Below the pieces are notes generated by a model. The model saw only the letters and a program-made list of their open reading frames with translations. It was not told the origin of the DNA and ran no database searches. The position numbers were made by a program, and so were the translations under genes. Shown here piece after piece: positions 16,112 to 24,589 of a stretch of DNA of 45,862 nt (position 1 is the first letter of the stretch; each line of letters opens with the position of its first letter). The stretch is taken from contig JAHEJN010000020.1 of the NCBI GenBank assembly GCA_024638845.1, forward strand, positions 1-45,862, read 5' to 3'. Origin of the DNA: Acidimicrobiales bacterium. GTDB lineage: Bacteria > Actinomycetota > Acidimicrobiia > Acidimicrobiales > JAHEJN01.

Positions 16112-17257
16112 TCAGGTCTCGAGCTGCTGCGAGAGCGACTCGACCGCTTCGATGAATTCCTCGACCATCTCGAACACCACCTGGGTTGCGGTCTTGCGCT
16201 GATTCATGGTGCCGACCACCTGCCCGACGAAGTAGTTGGCCAGCTTCTCGGCCCCCGACCCGGTGGTGTGGGCGGCACGCGCGATGCGTCGTTGGGCCTC
16301 GGCGGCGAGCACGGGCTGAAGCGGCATACCGAGAGGCGCCGGGGTGTCGGCGCGCTCCCACTCGTCGGTCCACGCCGAGCGCAGCATCCTCGCCGGTTTG
16401 CCGGTGAGCGACCGCGATCGCAGGGTGTCGGCCGACGTTGCCGCCAGGAACTTCTCCTTCACCACAGGATGGGTTTCGGCCTCGTCGGTGGTGAGCCAGA
16501 CCGACCCGCACCACACGCCTTGGGCGCCGAGCGCCATGGCGGCCGCCATCTGGCGGCCACGGCCGATGCCACCGGCGCCCAGAACGGGTATGGCGACGGC
16601 GTCGACGATCTCGGGTATCAGCACCATCGAACCGATCTCACCGGTGTGGCCGCCCGCCTCGGAACCCTGGGCCACGATGATGTCGACACCGGCGGCTTCG
16701 TGTCGTTCGGCGTGAACGGCGCGGCCCGCGAGAGCGCCGACCAGTCGGCCCGCCTCCTTCACGCGGTCGATCAGGAACTGGGGTGGGGGACCGAGGGCGT
16801 TGGCCACGAAGGCCGTGCCGTGGGCGAGGGCGATGTCGAGCTGGGGTCCCGCGGAGTTGGCCGAGAACGGGGCGTCGTCACCACTGCCGTCGATGGCCGT
16901 GCCCGACCGTGTGTCGTCGCCCGGCGGCAGCTCGGGTACGTCGTACCGGGCGAGGATGTCGTTCACGAACTCGACGTGTCCGGCCGGGATGAGCTGGCGG
17001 ATGTCGTCCATCGAGTAGCCACCACCCTCGTCGCCCGCGTACCGGGCCGGCACGATGAGGTCGACGCCGTAGGGCCGATCTCCGATCTCGTTCTCGATCC
17101 AACCGAGGTCGATCTCGAGCTGCTCGGGCGAATGGGCGACCGCGCCCAGCACGCCGAGCCCGCCGGCCTTCGAGACAGCCGCGACCACGTCGCGGCAGTG
17201 ACTGAAGGCGAGGATCGGGAACTCGATCCCCAACATCTCGGTGACATCCGTTCGCAT
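16112..17257 (-). CDS. Nitronate monooxygenase family FMN-dependent oxidoreductase
   Basis: A 381-residue TIM-barrel flavoprotein of the 2-nitropropane dioxygenase/nitronate monooxygenase family. MLGIEFPILAFSH resembles the N-terminal motif, AQGSEAGGHTG carries the likely catalytic His, and GAGGIGRGRQMAAAMALGAQGVWCGS is the FMN phosphate-binding region. The insert with DDTRSGTAIDGSGDD near residues 115-130 is unusual for the family. In CoA-ester catabolic clusters of actinobacteria such proteins often stand beside acyl-CoA dehydrogenases and may act as enoyl reductases or flavin oxidases rather than on nitronates. It starts nine bases after the acyl-CoA dehydrogenase stop and is co-transcribed with it. 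Confidence 0.88.
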   Translation of the reverse strand: MRTDVTEMLGIEFPILAFSHCRDVVAAVSKAGGLGVLGAVAHSPEQLEIDLGWIENEIGDRPYGVDLIVPARYAGDEGGGYSMDDIRQLIPAGHVEFVNDILARYDVPELPPGDDTRSGTAIDGSGDDAPFSANSAGPQLDIALAHGTAFVANALGPPPQFLIDRVKEAGRLVGALAGRAVHAERHEAAGVDIIVAQGSEAGGHTGEIGSMVLIPEIVDAVAIPVLGAGGIGRGRQMAAAMALGAQGVWCGSVWLTTDEAETHPVVKEKFLAATSADTLRSRSLTGKPARMLRSAWTDEWERADTPAPLGMPLQPVLAAEAQRRIARAAHTTGSGAEKLANYFVGQVVGTMNQRKTATQVVFEMVEEFIEAVESLSQQLET

Positions 17258-17266
17258 GGTGGTTGC

Positions 17267-18529
17267 TCACTTCCCTTGGTCGGGTCGGCGGGTCTCGGCC
17301 CAGGTCTTGCCCTTCTCCACGTTCGGTTCGCGGGGAAGCCCGAGCGCCTGCTCGGCGATGATGTTGCGCTGGATGGCCCAGGTGCCACCGCCGAGGGTGA
17401 TAGCGGGTGAGAACAAGTAGCCGTAGTGCCAGACGGGGTCGACGGCGGGGAACTGGCTGGCCTCGCCACGGGGAAAGTTGATCTCGGTCGCGCCGTGACG
17501 CATGGGTGGGGGCACCTCGCCTTCGGGGCCGGACCCCTCGAGCATCCCGCTGGTGCCGGCGAGGTCCTTGGCCAGCTCGAGCACCTCTTGGCCGTGTTCG
17601 TCGGCCATCAGCTTCTGGATCGACGCCTCGGACCCCGGCGTGCGGCCCTGGAGCTTCGCGCTCAGCGTGCGCAGTCGGTTGAGGCGCAGGACCTCGGCGT
17701 GGATGTGGAGGCGGGCCAGGCGATCGCGTCGCAGCGGGTCGGTCTCGCCGCCGCGGTGCCTGACCAGATCGAGCAACACCTCGGCCGACGGGCCCTCGCC
17801 CCACATCGATCCCGCCGACGAGAGCGACACCCGTTCGTTGGCCAGCGTGACCTTGGCCAGTCGCCAGCCGTCGCCCTCCTCGCCGATGCGCATGCGCTCG
17901 TGCAGTCGCACGTCGTCGAAGAACACCTGGTTGAACGAGTGCGCAGTGGTCATGTCGACGATGGGTGACATCGTGATGCCGGCGCTGTCCATCGGACAGA
18001 CGAAATAGGAGATGCCGCGGTGCTTGGGTGCGTGCGGGTCGGTGCGGGCGATGAGGATGCCCATGTCGCTGCCATGGGCGCCGCTCGACCAGATCTTCGA
18101 CCCGTTGATCACGTACTCGTCACCGTCACGCTCGGCTCGCGTCGCCAGCGCGGCCAGATCCGAACCGGCGTCGGGCTCGGAGAACAACTGGCACCAGATC
18201 TCCTCGTGGTTGAAGATCTTCGGCAGGAACCGCTGCTTCTGCTCCTCGGTGCCCGCCAACAGGATCGTGGGCGCCGCCCAGCCGATGCCGATGGCATTGC
18301 TCGCCAGCTCGCGTCGATGGCCCGAACGTCTCACCTTCACGCCCTGCAGCTCCTGCTGGATGATGATCTGGTGCACCGGGTCGGCATCGAGGCCCCACGG
18401 CTGCGGCCAGTGGGGCACCACGTACCCGGCCTCGGCCAGCTCGTGCTGGGTCGGCTCGGGATGGGCCGCCAGCCACGCCCGAACGGCGAGACGGCGGGGG
18501 TCGTCATCGGCGGGTAGGTCGAAGTCCAT
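17267..18529 (-). CDS. Acyl-CoA dehydrogenase
   Basis: A 420-residue FAD enzyme that introduces an alpha-beta double bond in acyl-CoA. WCQLFSEPDAGSDLAALATRA and GSKIWSSGAHGSDMGILIARTD are the central FAD- and substrate-binding segments; the C-terminus FSPAITLGGGTWAIQRNIIAEQALGLPR is typical. It starts within the end of the TetR gene (26-base overlap), so translation is probably coupled. It lies in the carboxylase/AtuA operon and would supply the unsaturated acyl-CoA step. Chain specificity cannot be told from sequence. Confidence 0.93.
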   Translation of the reverse strand: MDFDLPADDDPRRLAVRAWLAAHPEPTQHELAEAGYVVPHWPQPWGLDADPVHQIIIQQELQGVKVRRSGHRRELASNAIGIGWAAPTILLAGTEEQKQRFLPKIFNHEEIWCQLFSEPDAGSDLAALATRAERDGDEYVINGSKIWSSGAHGSDMGILIARTDPHAPKHRGISYFVCPMDSAGITMSPIVDMTTAHSFNQVFFDDVRLHERMRIGEEGDGWRLAKVTLANERVSLSSAGSMWGEGPSAEVLLDLVRHRGGETDPLRRDRLARLHIHAEVLRLNRLRTLSAKLQGRTPGSEASIQKLMADEHGQEVLELAKDLAGTSGMLEGSGPEGEVPPPMRHGATEINFPRGEASQFPAVDPVWHYGYLFSPAITLGGGTWAIQRNIIAEQALGLPREPNVEKGKTWAETRRPDQGK

Positions 18530-19172
18530 GGGCTCCTCGCGGTCGGGGAAGGCCGGCCAGGACGATGTCGACCATCGTGTCGGCGGCGAGCTTCGGTGAA
18601 GTGCGCAGGTGCGGGATCACCTCGGGGCGGGCGAAGTCACGACCGAGGCCGGCAATCACACGGGCCACGGCCACCGTGTCGACGTCGGCGATCTCGCCCC
18701 GCTCGACGGCAAGTTCGAGCAGGCACCGGGTGACATCGACCAGGTAGTCGGAGTGCGCCGCGTTGAGCTCGGATCCGGCCCGGATGGCGGCCATGTCGTT
18801 GGCGAACTCCTCGGTGATGGTGCTGACCGCCACCGTCGCCGCCCCCAGATAGGAGCGGATCGCCTCGAGCGCGGTCATGTCGGCCTCGATGGCGGCGTGG
18901 GCGGCACGGCCGACGGTTCGGAGGTTGCGGTCGACCACGGTCAACACGAGCTCGTCTCGGCTCGGTGCCAGGCCGTAGAGGGTGCGCAGCGAACAGTTGA
19001 GCCGGCTCGCGAGCTCGGCCATGGTGACATCGGCGAACCCCTTGTCGAAGATGCGCCCGAGCTCGTCGAGGAGCTCGCGCTGGCGCTGGGTGAGTCGGTG
19101 TTCTCGGTCGCGGCTGAGCACCGGAGCCGGCGCAGGGACGGTGCGGACTCGATCGACGAGTGAAGCCGTCAT
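18504..19172 (-). CDS. TetR family transcriptional regulator
   Basis: A 222-residue protein with an N-terminal helix-turn-helix: RELLDELGRIFDKGFADVTMAELASRLNCSLRTLYGLAPSRDEL region at residues 30-75, followed by a divergent ligand-binding domain. The gene is embedded between the AtuA-like gene (ATGA overlap) and the acyl-CoA dehydrogenase gene (26-base overlap), so it is autoregulated if it controls the operon promoter at 24514-24557. The inverted repeat there is its most likely operator. TetR regulators of such clusters usually sense an acyl-CoA intermediate. Confidence 0.88.
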   Translation of the reverse strand: MTASLVDRVRTVPAPAPVLSRDREHRLTQRQRELLDELGRIFDKGFADVTMAELASRLNCSLRTLYGLAPSRDELVLTVVDRNLRTVGRAAHAAIEADMTALEAIRSYLGAATVAVSTITEEFANDMAAIRAGSELNAAHSDYLVDVTRCLLELAVERGEIADVDTVAVARVIAGLGRDFARPEVIPHLRTSPKLAADTMVDIVLAGLPRPRGAHGLRPTRR

Positions 19173-20929
19173 GACACCAGCATCTCCGGGATGTCGACGA
19201 CCCGGGCGCGCAACCACTCGCCGAGGCTCTTGGCCTGGCCGTCCTGGCGCGTCGATGCGGCCACTCCCTGCTGGAGCAGGCCGTGGATCACGAAGTTGAT
19301 CGACCACAGGTTGGGGAGCCGATGGCGGTCGATGACCAGTCCGGCCGACTCGGGCAACAACGTGCGGAGTCGCTCGGTGGTCAGGAACTGGTCGATCCAG
19401 ACGAACGCCGCTCCGCTGCGGGTGAACACCCCGAGGTTCGCGTCGCCGCCCTTGTCGCCCGAGCGAGTGCCGACGATCCGCCCGAGGGGGAGACGAGTGG
19501 TGGGGCCGTCGGGCGCGGCGGGCAGCTCGGGCGAGACGGCCTCGACGATCACCGGTTCGTCGGGGACCGGGGCGGTGGAGTCGACCACGTTCCCCCCGAC
19601 GCCGAGCACCACCACGTGCTGGGGAACCAGGTCGGCGGGTATCCGCGCCGGCCGGTAGACGCCGAAGGCCTTCGCCGCCCCGGCGTTCAGGGCGTACATG
19701 CCGGGGATCGTGGCCAGCGCCAGCTCGTTGACCGCGGCTGACAGCTCCCGGCCGAGCTTGGCCTCGTCGGGGTCCTTCACCGTGAGGCGCCAGCTCGCGG
19801 TGGCTTCCTCGTTCGACATCGGGTCGGCCTTGTCGGTGCGCACGACAGCCGAGGTCACCTCGGCGTAGTCGGAGGGTTCCCTCGGGCACGCCCGCCAGAA
19901 CGCGGCATCGACCAAGGCTGCCTTCTCGTCGATGTCGAGTCCGGTGAGGGCGATGCTCAGGTCACGGCGGAAGCCACCGAGGCTGTTCATCGCCACCTTC
20001 AGCGTGGGTGGGGGTGGTTCGCCCCTGGTGCGGTGTATCCGGACCCGATCGGGGGCCATCTGCTCGAGGGCGATGGTGTCGAAGCGGGTGGTCACGTCGG
20101 GACCGAGATACGCAGGGGCACCGATCTCGTAGAGCAGTTGGGCGGTCACGGTTCCGACGGTGATCGCCCCACCGGTTCGGTCGTGCTTGCCGATCACGCT
20201 CGATCCGTCGGACGCGATCTCCGCCCAGGGGAAACCGGTGTGGTCGAGGCCGGGTATCTCGGTGAAGAACGGGTAGTTGCCCCCGGTCGTCTGGGTGCCG
20301 CATTCGACGACGTGTCCGGCCGCCACCGCACCCGCCAGTGCATCCCAGTCGTCGCGCCGCCACCCGTGGTGCCAGGCGGCCGGACCGCAGACGACCGCGG
20401 CGTCGGTCGTACGTCCGGTGATGACGATGTCGGCGCCGCGGTCGAGGGCGTCGACGATGCCCCAACAGCCCACGTAGGCGTTGGCGCTCACGAAACCCGA
20501 CGGGTCGTCGAGGGGTTCGCCGGTCTCGAAGTGCTCGAGGGCCACGCCCGCCGCCGCCAACTCGTCGAGGCGGGGCAGGAGGTCGTCGCCGCTGACGTGG
20601 GCGATCGTCGGTGACAGTCCGAGTCGAGCGGCTACCTCGGCGACGGCCTCGGCGCAGCCGTCGGGGTCGAGTCCACCGGCGTTGGCGACGACCTTGATGC
20701 CGCGGTCGAGGCAGGAACCCATCACGTGTTCCATCTGGGTCACGAAGGTCCGTGCGAATCCGCCGCCCGGGCGTTTCGCCCGGGTGCGGGCCAGGATGAG
20801 CATCGTGAGCTCGGCGAGCCAGTCTCCGGTGAGGACATCGATCGGCCCGCCGTCGACCATCTCGCGGGCAGCCGACAGTCGGTCGCCGTAGAAACCCGAG
20901 CAGTTGGCGATCCGAACGGGTTCAGCCAT
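19169..20929 (-). CDS. Acyclic terpene utilisation AtuA-like protein (DUF1446)
   Basis: A 586-residue protein of the AtuA/DUF1446 family. RIANCSGFYGDRLSA opens the domain, and VDVLTGDWLAELTM-like, VVANAGGLDP, ITGRTTDAAV and SGDKGGDANLGVF motifs are characteristic. The last of these begins the C-terminal domain that some homologues carry as a separate protein. AtuA is needed in Pseudomonas for citronellol/geraniol degradation together with geranyl-CoA carboxylase; its chemistry is not settled. The start at 20929 (MAEPVRIANC) overlaps the end of the biotin carboxylase gene by eight bases, and its stop overlaps the TetR start. Confidence 0.92.
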   Translation of the reverse strand: MAEPVRIANCSGFYGDRLSAAREMVDGGPIDVLTGDWLAELTMLILARTRAKRPGGGFARTFVTQMEHVMGSCLDRGIKVVANAGGLDPDGCAEAVAEVAARLGLSPTIAHVSGDDLLPRLDELAAAGVALEHFETGEPLDDPSGFVSANAYVGCWGIVDALDRGADIVITGRTTDAAVVCGPAAWHHGWRRDDWDALAGAVAAGHVVECGTQTTGGNYPFFTEIPGLDHTGFPWAEIASDGSSVIGKHDRTGGAITVGTVTAQLLYEIGAPAYLGPDVTTRFDTIALEQMAPDRVRIHRTRGEPPPPTLKVAMNSLGGFRRDLSIALTGLDIDEKAALVDAAFWRACPREPSDYAEVTSAVVRTDKADPMSNEEATASWRLTVKDPDEAKLGRELSAAVNELALATIPGMYALNAGAAKAFGVYRPARIPADLVPQHVVVLGVGGNVVDSTAPVPDEPVIVEAVSPELPAAPDGPTTRLPLGRIVGTRSGDKGGDANLGVFTRSGAAFVWIDQFLTTERLRTLLPESAGLVIDRHRLPNLWSINFVIHGLLQQGVAASTRQDGQAKSLGEWLRARVVDIPEMLVS

Positions 20930-22862
20930 CACCAGTACCCGCCTCACGGACATCAATGGTCAAGAGGAGGGCTCCGGTGTCGACCTGGTCGCCCACGCCG
21001 ACCACGACCGCGTCGACGACGCCCGCGAAGGGTGCGGTCACGTGATGTTCCATCTTCATTGCTTCGAGCACCACGAGCAGCTGACCGGCCTCGACGAGCT
21101 CGCCGACGTCGACCCGAACGTCGATCACCGCACCGGGCATCGGAGCGATCAAGCCACCGGTCGGTGCCTCGGAGCCCGGCGGTGGGAACCGAGGGAGGAT
21201 CGTGAGCGCGATCGTGGTGTGCAGCATCTGCACGTGGAGCACCTGGCCGGCTCGGGTCACGCGACACACCCGTCGGACGCCGTCGACGGTGATGTCGATG
21301 TCGGTGTCCGACCAGCGGTGCACGACGGCTCGTCGCTGGGGATCGAGCCGGAACGAGCCGTCGCGGTCGGCCCGATACTCGACGCGGCGCCGATCACCGT
21401 CGGCAAGGACGAAGGTGGCGTTTTCGGCCGGGAGCCGTGCGTTGCGCCAGTTCGACGGCGCCGTCGGCCAAGTGGTGTCGGCGGTTCGGTTGGCCCCCTG
21501 GAGCCACAGCGCACCGATGACGGCCGCGTCGTCGCGGTCGGCGTCGGCGGCCACATCGGTGCCGAGACGGTCGATGAAGTCCGTGGTCGTTGCGCCGTCG
21601 AGGAAGGCATCGGAGCGCAAGGCGGCGGCAAGGAAGTCGCGATTGGTGGTCACGCCCCCCAGGTGCAGGCCTTCGAGGGCGAGCGCCAGTCGTCGGGCTG
21701 CTTCGTGGCGCGTCGGGGCGCACGAAATCATCTTGGCGAGCATGGGATCGAAGTCGACCCCGACCGTCGAGCCCGACTCGACGCCCGAATCGATCCGCAC
21801 GCGGGGCCGGTCGGCGGGAGCGAACGCGGCCAGCGTGCCACTGGCCGGAAGAAATCCTGCGGCTGGGTCCTCGGCGTACAGCCGAGCCTCGATGGCATGG
21901 CCCGCAAAGGCGATGTCGTCCTGGTGGTACCCGAGCGGTTCGCCTCCGGCGATGCGCAGCTGCTCGCGTACGAGATCGATGCCGGTGATCTCCTCGGTCA
22001 CGGGGTGCTCGACCTGGAGTCGGGTGTTCACCTCGAGGAAGAAGAACGCTCGGGTGTCGTCGTCGACGAGAAACTCCACCGTGCCGGCCGACTCGTACCC
22101 GATCGACCGGGCCAGGGCCAGCGCGGCATCACCCATGGACGAACGCATGGTGTCGTCGACGACGGGCGACGGCGACTCCTCGATGATCTTCTGGTGGCGG
22201 CGCTGGATCGAGCATTCGCGTTCGCCGAGATGTACGAGCGATCCGTACCGGTCACCGAGGATCTGGATCTCGACGTGGCGCGAGCGGGCCACGTAGTGCT
22301 CGAGGAAGACCCGGTCGTCGCCGAAGGCTGATGCGGCCTCTCGTCTCGACGCATCCACCGCCGCGCCGAGGTCGGCCGCGGCCCGTACGACCCGCATTCC
22401 CTTTCCGCCTCCCCCGGCCGATGCCTTCACCAGCAGCGGGTAGCCCACCTCTCCGTCGTGCGCTGGGTCCTCGGACGACGGAAGGGTGGCGACCCCGGCG
22501 GCGATGGCCATGCGCTTGGCTGCGATCTTGTCGCCCATCGCCTCGATGACCGACGGCGGTGGACCGACCCACGTGAGACCGGCGGCCTCGACGGCTCGGG
22601 CGAAGCCGGCATTCTCGGACAGGAATCCGTAACCCGGGTGCACCGCGTCGGCTCCCGAACTGATGGCGGCGGCGATCATCGCATCGGTGTCGAGGTAGCT
22701 GGTGTCGAGCCGAAGGGCGAGGTCGGCCTCGCCGACGAAGGGGGCGCCGGCATCGGCGTCGACGTACACCCCGATGCAGTGCATGCCCATCGAGCCGGCG
22801 GTGCGGAAGACCCGCCTGGCGATCTCGCCACGGTTGGCCACGAGAAGCGACGTGATGGTCAC
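20922..22862 (-). CDS. Acyl-CoA carboxylase alpha subunit (biotin carboxylase plus biotin carrier)
   Basis: A 646-residue protein. The N-terminal biotin carboxylase domain is clear: LLVANRGEIARRVFRTA, HPGYGFLSENAGFA, the ATP-grasp loop KASAGGGGKGMR, RHVEIQILGD, ECSIQRRHQKIIEE and EVNTRLQVEHPVTE. The C-terminal carrier domain has the biotinylation motif EAMKMEHH near residue 605. It carboxylates its own biotin for transfer to acyl-CoA by the beta subunit. The GTG start overlaps the beta-subunit stop (GTGA). The context with AtuA suggests geranyl-CoA or 3-methylcrotonyl-CoA carboxylase activity, but specificity is inference. Confidence 0.95.
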   Translation of the reverse strand: MTITSLLVANRGEIARRVFRTAGSMGMHCIGVYVDADAGAPFVGEADLALRLDTSYLDTDAMIAAAISSGADAVHPGYGFLSENAGFARAVEAAGLTWVGPPPSVIEAMGDKIAAKRMAIAAGVATLPSSEDPAHDGEVGYPLLVKASAGGGGKGMRVVRAAADLGAAVDASRREAASAFGDDRVFLEHYVARSRHVEIQILGDRYGSLVHLGERECSIQRRHQKIIEESPSPVVDDTMRSSMGDAALALARSIGYESAGTVEFLVDDDTRAFFFLEVNTRLQVEHPVTEEITGIDLVREQLRIAGGEPLGYHQDDIAFAGHAIEARLYAEDPAAGFLPASGTLAAFAPADRPRVRIDSGVESGSTVGVDFDPMLAKMISCAPTRHEAARRLALALEGLHLGGVTTNRDFLAAALRSDAFLDGATTTDFIDRLGTDVAADADRDDAAVIGALWLQGANRTADTTWPTAPSNWRNARLPAENATFVLADGDRRRVEYRADRDGSFRLDPQRRAVVHRWSDTDIDITVDGVRRVCRVTRAGQVLHVQMLHTTIALTILPRFPPPGSEAPTGGLIAPMPGAVIDVRVDVGELVEAGQLLVVLEAMKMEHHVTAPFAGVVDAVVVGVGDQVDTGALLLTIDVREAGTGDG

Positions 22863-24514
22863 AAGCGGAACACCCCGTAGCCCTCGGCGCCCTCGATGGG
22901 GCGGTTGCCGACCGCGCTGAGGCAGATGCCGAGCACCGTCCGCGTGTCGCGGGGATCGATGATGCCGTCGTCGCTGATGGCGCCGGTTGCCGCCAACGCG
23001 AGCGATCCCTTCTCTTGGATGTCCTCGACGGCGGCGACGATCTGTGCATCGGCCTCCTCGTCGAACTCGATGCCCTTCCGGGCGGCCTGGCCCCGGCGCA
23101 CCATCGACATCACGCCGGCGATCTGTTTGGGGCCCATCACGGCGATCTTGGCCGTCGGCCACAGGAACGTGAAGCGGTTGCCGAAGGCTCTTCCCGACAT
23201 GCCGTAGGTGCCCGCGCCGTATGACGAGCCGATGATCACCGTGAGATGCGGGACCGTCGAGTTCGACACGGCATTGATCATCTGGGAGCCCTTCTTGATG
23301 ATGCCGTCGGCCTCGAAGTCCTTCCCCACCATGAACCCGGTGATGTTCTGGAGGAACAGCAGCGGAATGTCGATGTGGTTGCACAGCTGCACGAAATGGG
23401 CGGCCTTCTGCGCCGAGTCGGGGTAGATCACGCCGTTGTTGCCGAGCACGCCGATGGGGTAGCCGTGAATAGATGCCCAGCCGCACACCATCGAGGGCCC
23501 GAAGCGGGGCTTGAACTCCTCGAATCGCGACCCGTCGACGGTACGGGCGAGCACGTCGCGCACGTCGACGGGCTGGCGGAGGTCGCGACTCACCAGGCCC
23601 AGCAGCTCCTCGGGGTCATGCATCGGCTCGTCGACCCGCAGCGGTGCCGCCGGGTGCGGTTTGCGCCAGTTGAGGTGGGACACGACCTCGCGGCAGAGGC
23701 GAATGGCGTCCATCTCGTCTTCGGCCAGGTACTCGCCGAGGCCCGAGACCTCCGCGTGCATCCGAGCGCCACCCAGCGATTCGGCGTCGCTGTCCTCACC
23801 GGTGGCCATCTTCACGAGCGGCGGCCCGGCGAGGAAGGCGTGGGTCTGCTCCTTGATCACGATGTTGTAGTCGGACATCCCGGGTTGATAGGCGCCGCCT
23901 GCGGTCGACGACCCGAACACCACGCACACGGTCGGGATGCGCATCTTCGACAGTTCGGTCATCTCGTAGAAGAAGCGACCGGTCTCCGCGAAGTGCTCGA
24001 CACGGGCGCCTCCCACGGCGGCACCCCGCTTCACGGCGTCGGGGTCGATGCGGAGGTCGCCACCCGATGACTCGACGAAGCTCACGTAGGGCATGCGGTT
24101 GTCGCGGGCGATCTCGAGGGCCCGCATCCACTTCTTGGCTGCGTACGGCGTGAGTGCCCCGGCGAGCACCGTGGGGTCGTTGCCCATGATCACGCACTCG
24201 GTACCGGCGATGAGACCGATGCCGGCCACCATGCCTCCGCCGATCGCGTAGCTCGAGCCGTATCCGGCCAGGGGGGAGATCTCGAGGAACGGGCTGTCGG
24301 GATCGATCACGTTGGCGATCCGTTCGCGAATGGGGAGCTTGCCCCGCCCGCGATGGCGCTCGAGCGCCGCCGGGCCACCGCCCACGTCAGCCTGATCGAG
24401 GAGCTCGTCGATGATCGCGAGCTGTTCGAGCATGTCGTCGCGGTTGGTGACGAAGGCTTCGGACCCCACGTCGAGCGTCGACGGCAGCGGGGGAGCGAGG
24501 AGGGCGCGGTTCAC
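22859..24514 (-). CDS. Acyl-CoA carboxylase beta subunit (carboxyltransferase)
   Basis: A 551-residue carboxyltransferase of the methylcrotonyl/geranyl/propionyl-CoA carboxylase class. GRGKLPIRERI, VFGSSTAGGAYQPGMSDY, LGGARMHAEVSG, NNGVIYPDSAQKAAHF and GSSYGAGTYGMSGRAF mark the two crotonase-like halves that bind biotin and acyl-CoA. The GTG start at 24514 lies six bases after a -10 box, so the operon mRNA is probably leaderless. It is the first gene of the operon running to at least the nitronate monooxygenase-like gene. The AtuA partner suggests branched or terpenoid acyl-CoA as substrate. Confidence 0.95.
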   Translation of the reverse strand: MNRALLAPPLPSTLDVGSEAFVTNRDDMLEQLAIIDELLDQADVGGGPAALERHRGRGKLPIRERIANVIDPDSPFLEISPLAGYGSSYAIGGGMVAGIGLIAGTECVIMGNDPTVLAGALTPYAAKKWMRALEIARDNRMPYVSFVESSGGDLRIDPDAVKRGAAVGGARVEHFAETGRFFYEMTELSKMRIPTVCVVFGSSTAGGAYQPGMSDYNIVIKEQTHAFLAGPPLVKMATGEDSDAESLGGARMHAEVSGLGEYLAEDEMDAIRLCREVVSHLNWRKPHPAAPLRVDEPMHDPEELLGLVSRDLRQPVDVRDVLARTVDGSRFEEFKPRFGPSMVCGWASIHGYPIGVLGNNGVIYPDSAQKAAHFVQLCNHIDIPLLFLQNITGFMVGKDFEADGIIKKGSQMINAVSNSTVPHLTVIIGSSYGAGTYGMSGRAFGNRFTFLWPTAKIAVMGPKQIAGVMSMVRRGQAARKGIEFDEEADAQIVAAVEDIQEKGSLALAATGAISDDGIIDPRDTRTVLGICLSAVGNRPIEGAEGYGVFRL

Positions 24515-24520
24515 CGTCGC

Positions 24521-24550
24521 AGCGTAGGGACGGTAATGAAACTATGTCAA
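24521..24550 (-). promoter_or_regulatory. Carboxylase operon promoter (TTGACA, 18-base spacer, TACGCT)
   Basis: On the minus strand a consensus -35 TTGACA (24545-24550) is followed after 18 bases by TACGCT (24521-24526), and six bases later by the GTG of the beta subunit. It is the only promoter in the window with a perfect -35. Confidence 0.65.
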
Positions 24551-24557
24551 GATTACC
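24532..24557. promoter_or_regulatory. Inverted repeat operator over the carboxylase promoter
   Basis: GGTAAT (24532-24537) and ATTACC (24552-24557) are perfect inverted arms around 14 bases that include the -35. It lies in the short divergent region between the carboxylase operon and the TIGR03084 gene. The size and position suit the TetR regulator encoded in the operon, which could then control both directions. Confidence 0.55.
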
Positions 24558-24576
24558 TCTCGGGTCCGGGGATGGC

Positions 24577-24582
24577 TAGAGT
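24577..24582 (+). promoter_or_regulatory. Leaderless -10 box for the TIGR03084 gene
   Basis: TAGAGT, seven bases (GCCGCTC) before the ATG at 24590. It supports this start over an in-frame ATG at 24572, which would lie upstream of the -10 box. Confidence 0.5.
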
Positions 24583-24589
24583 GCCGCTC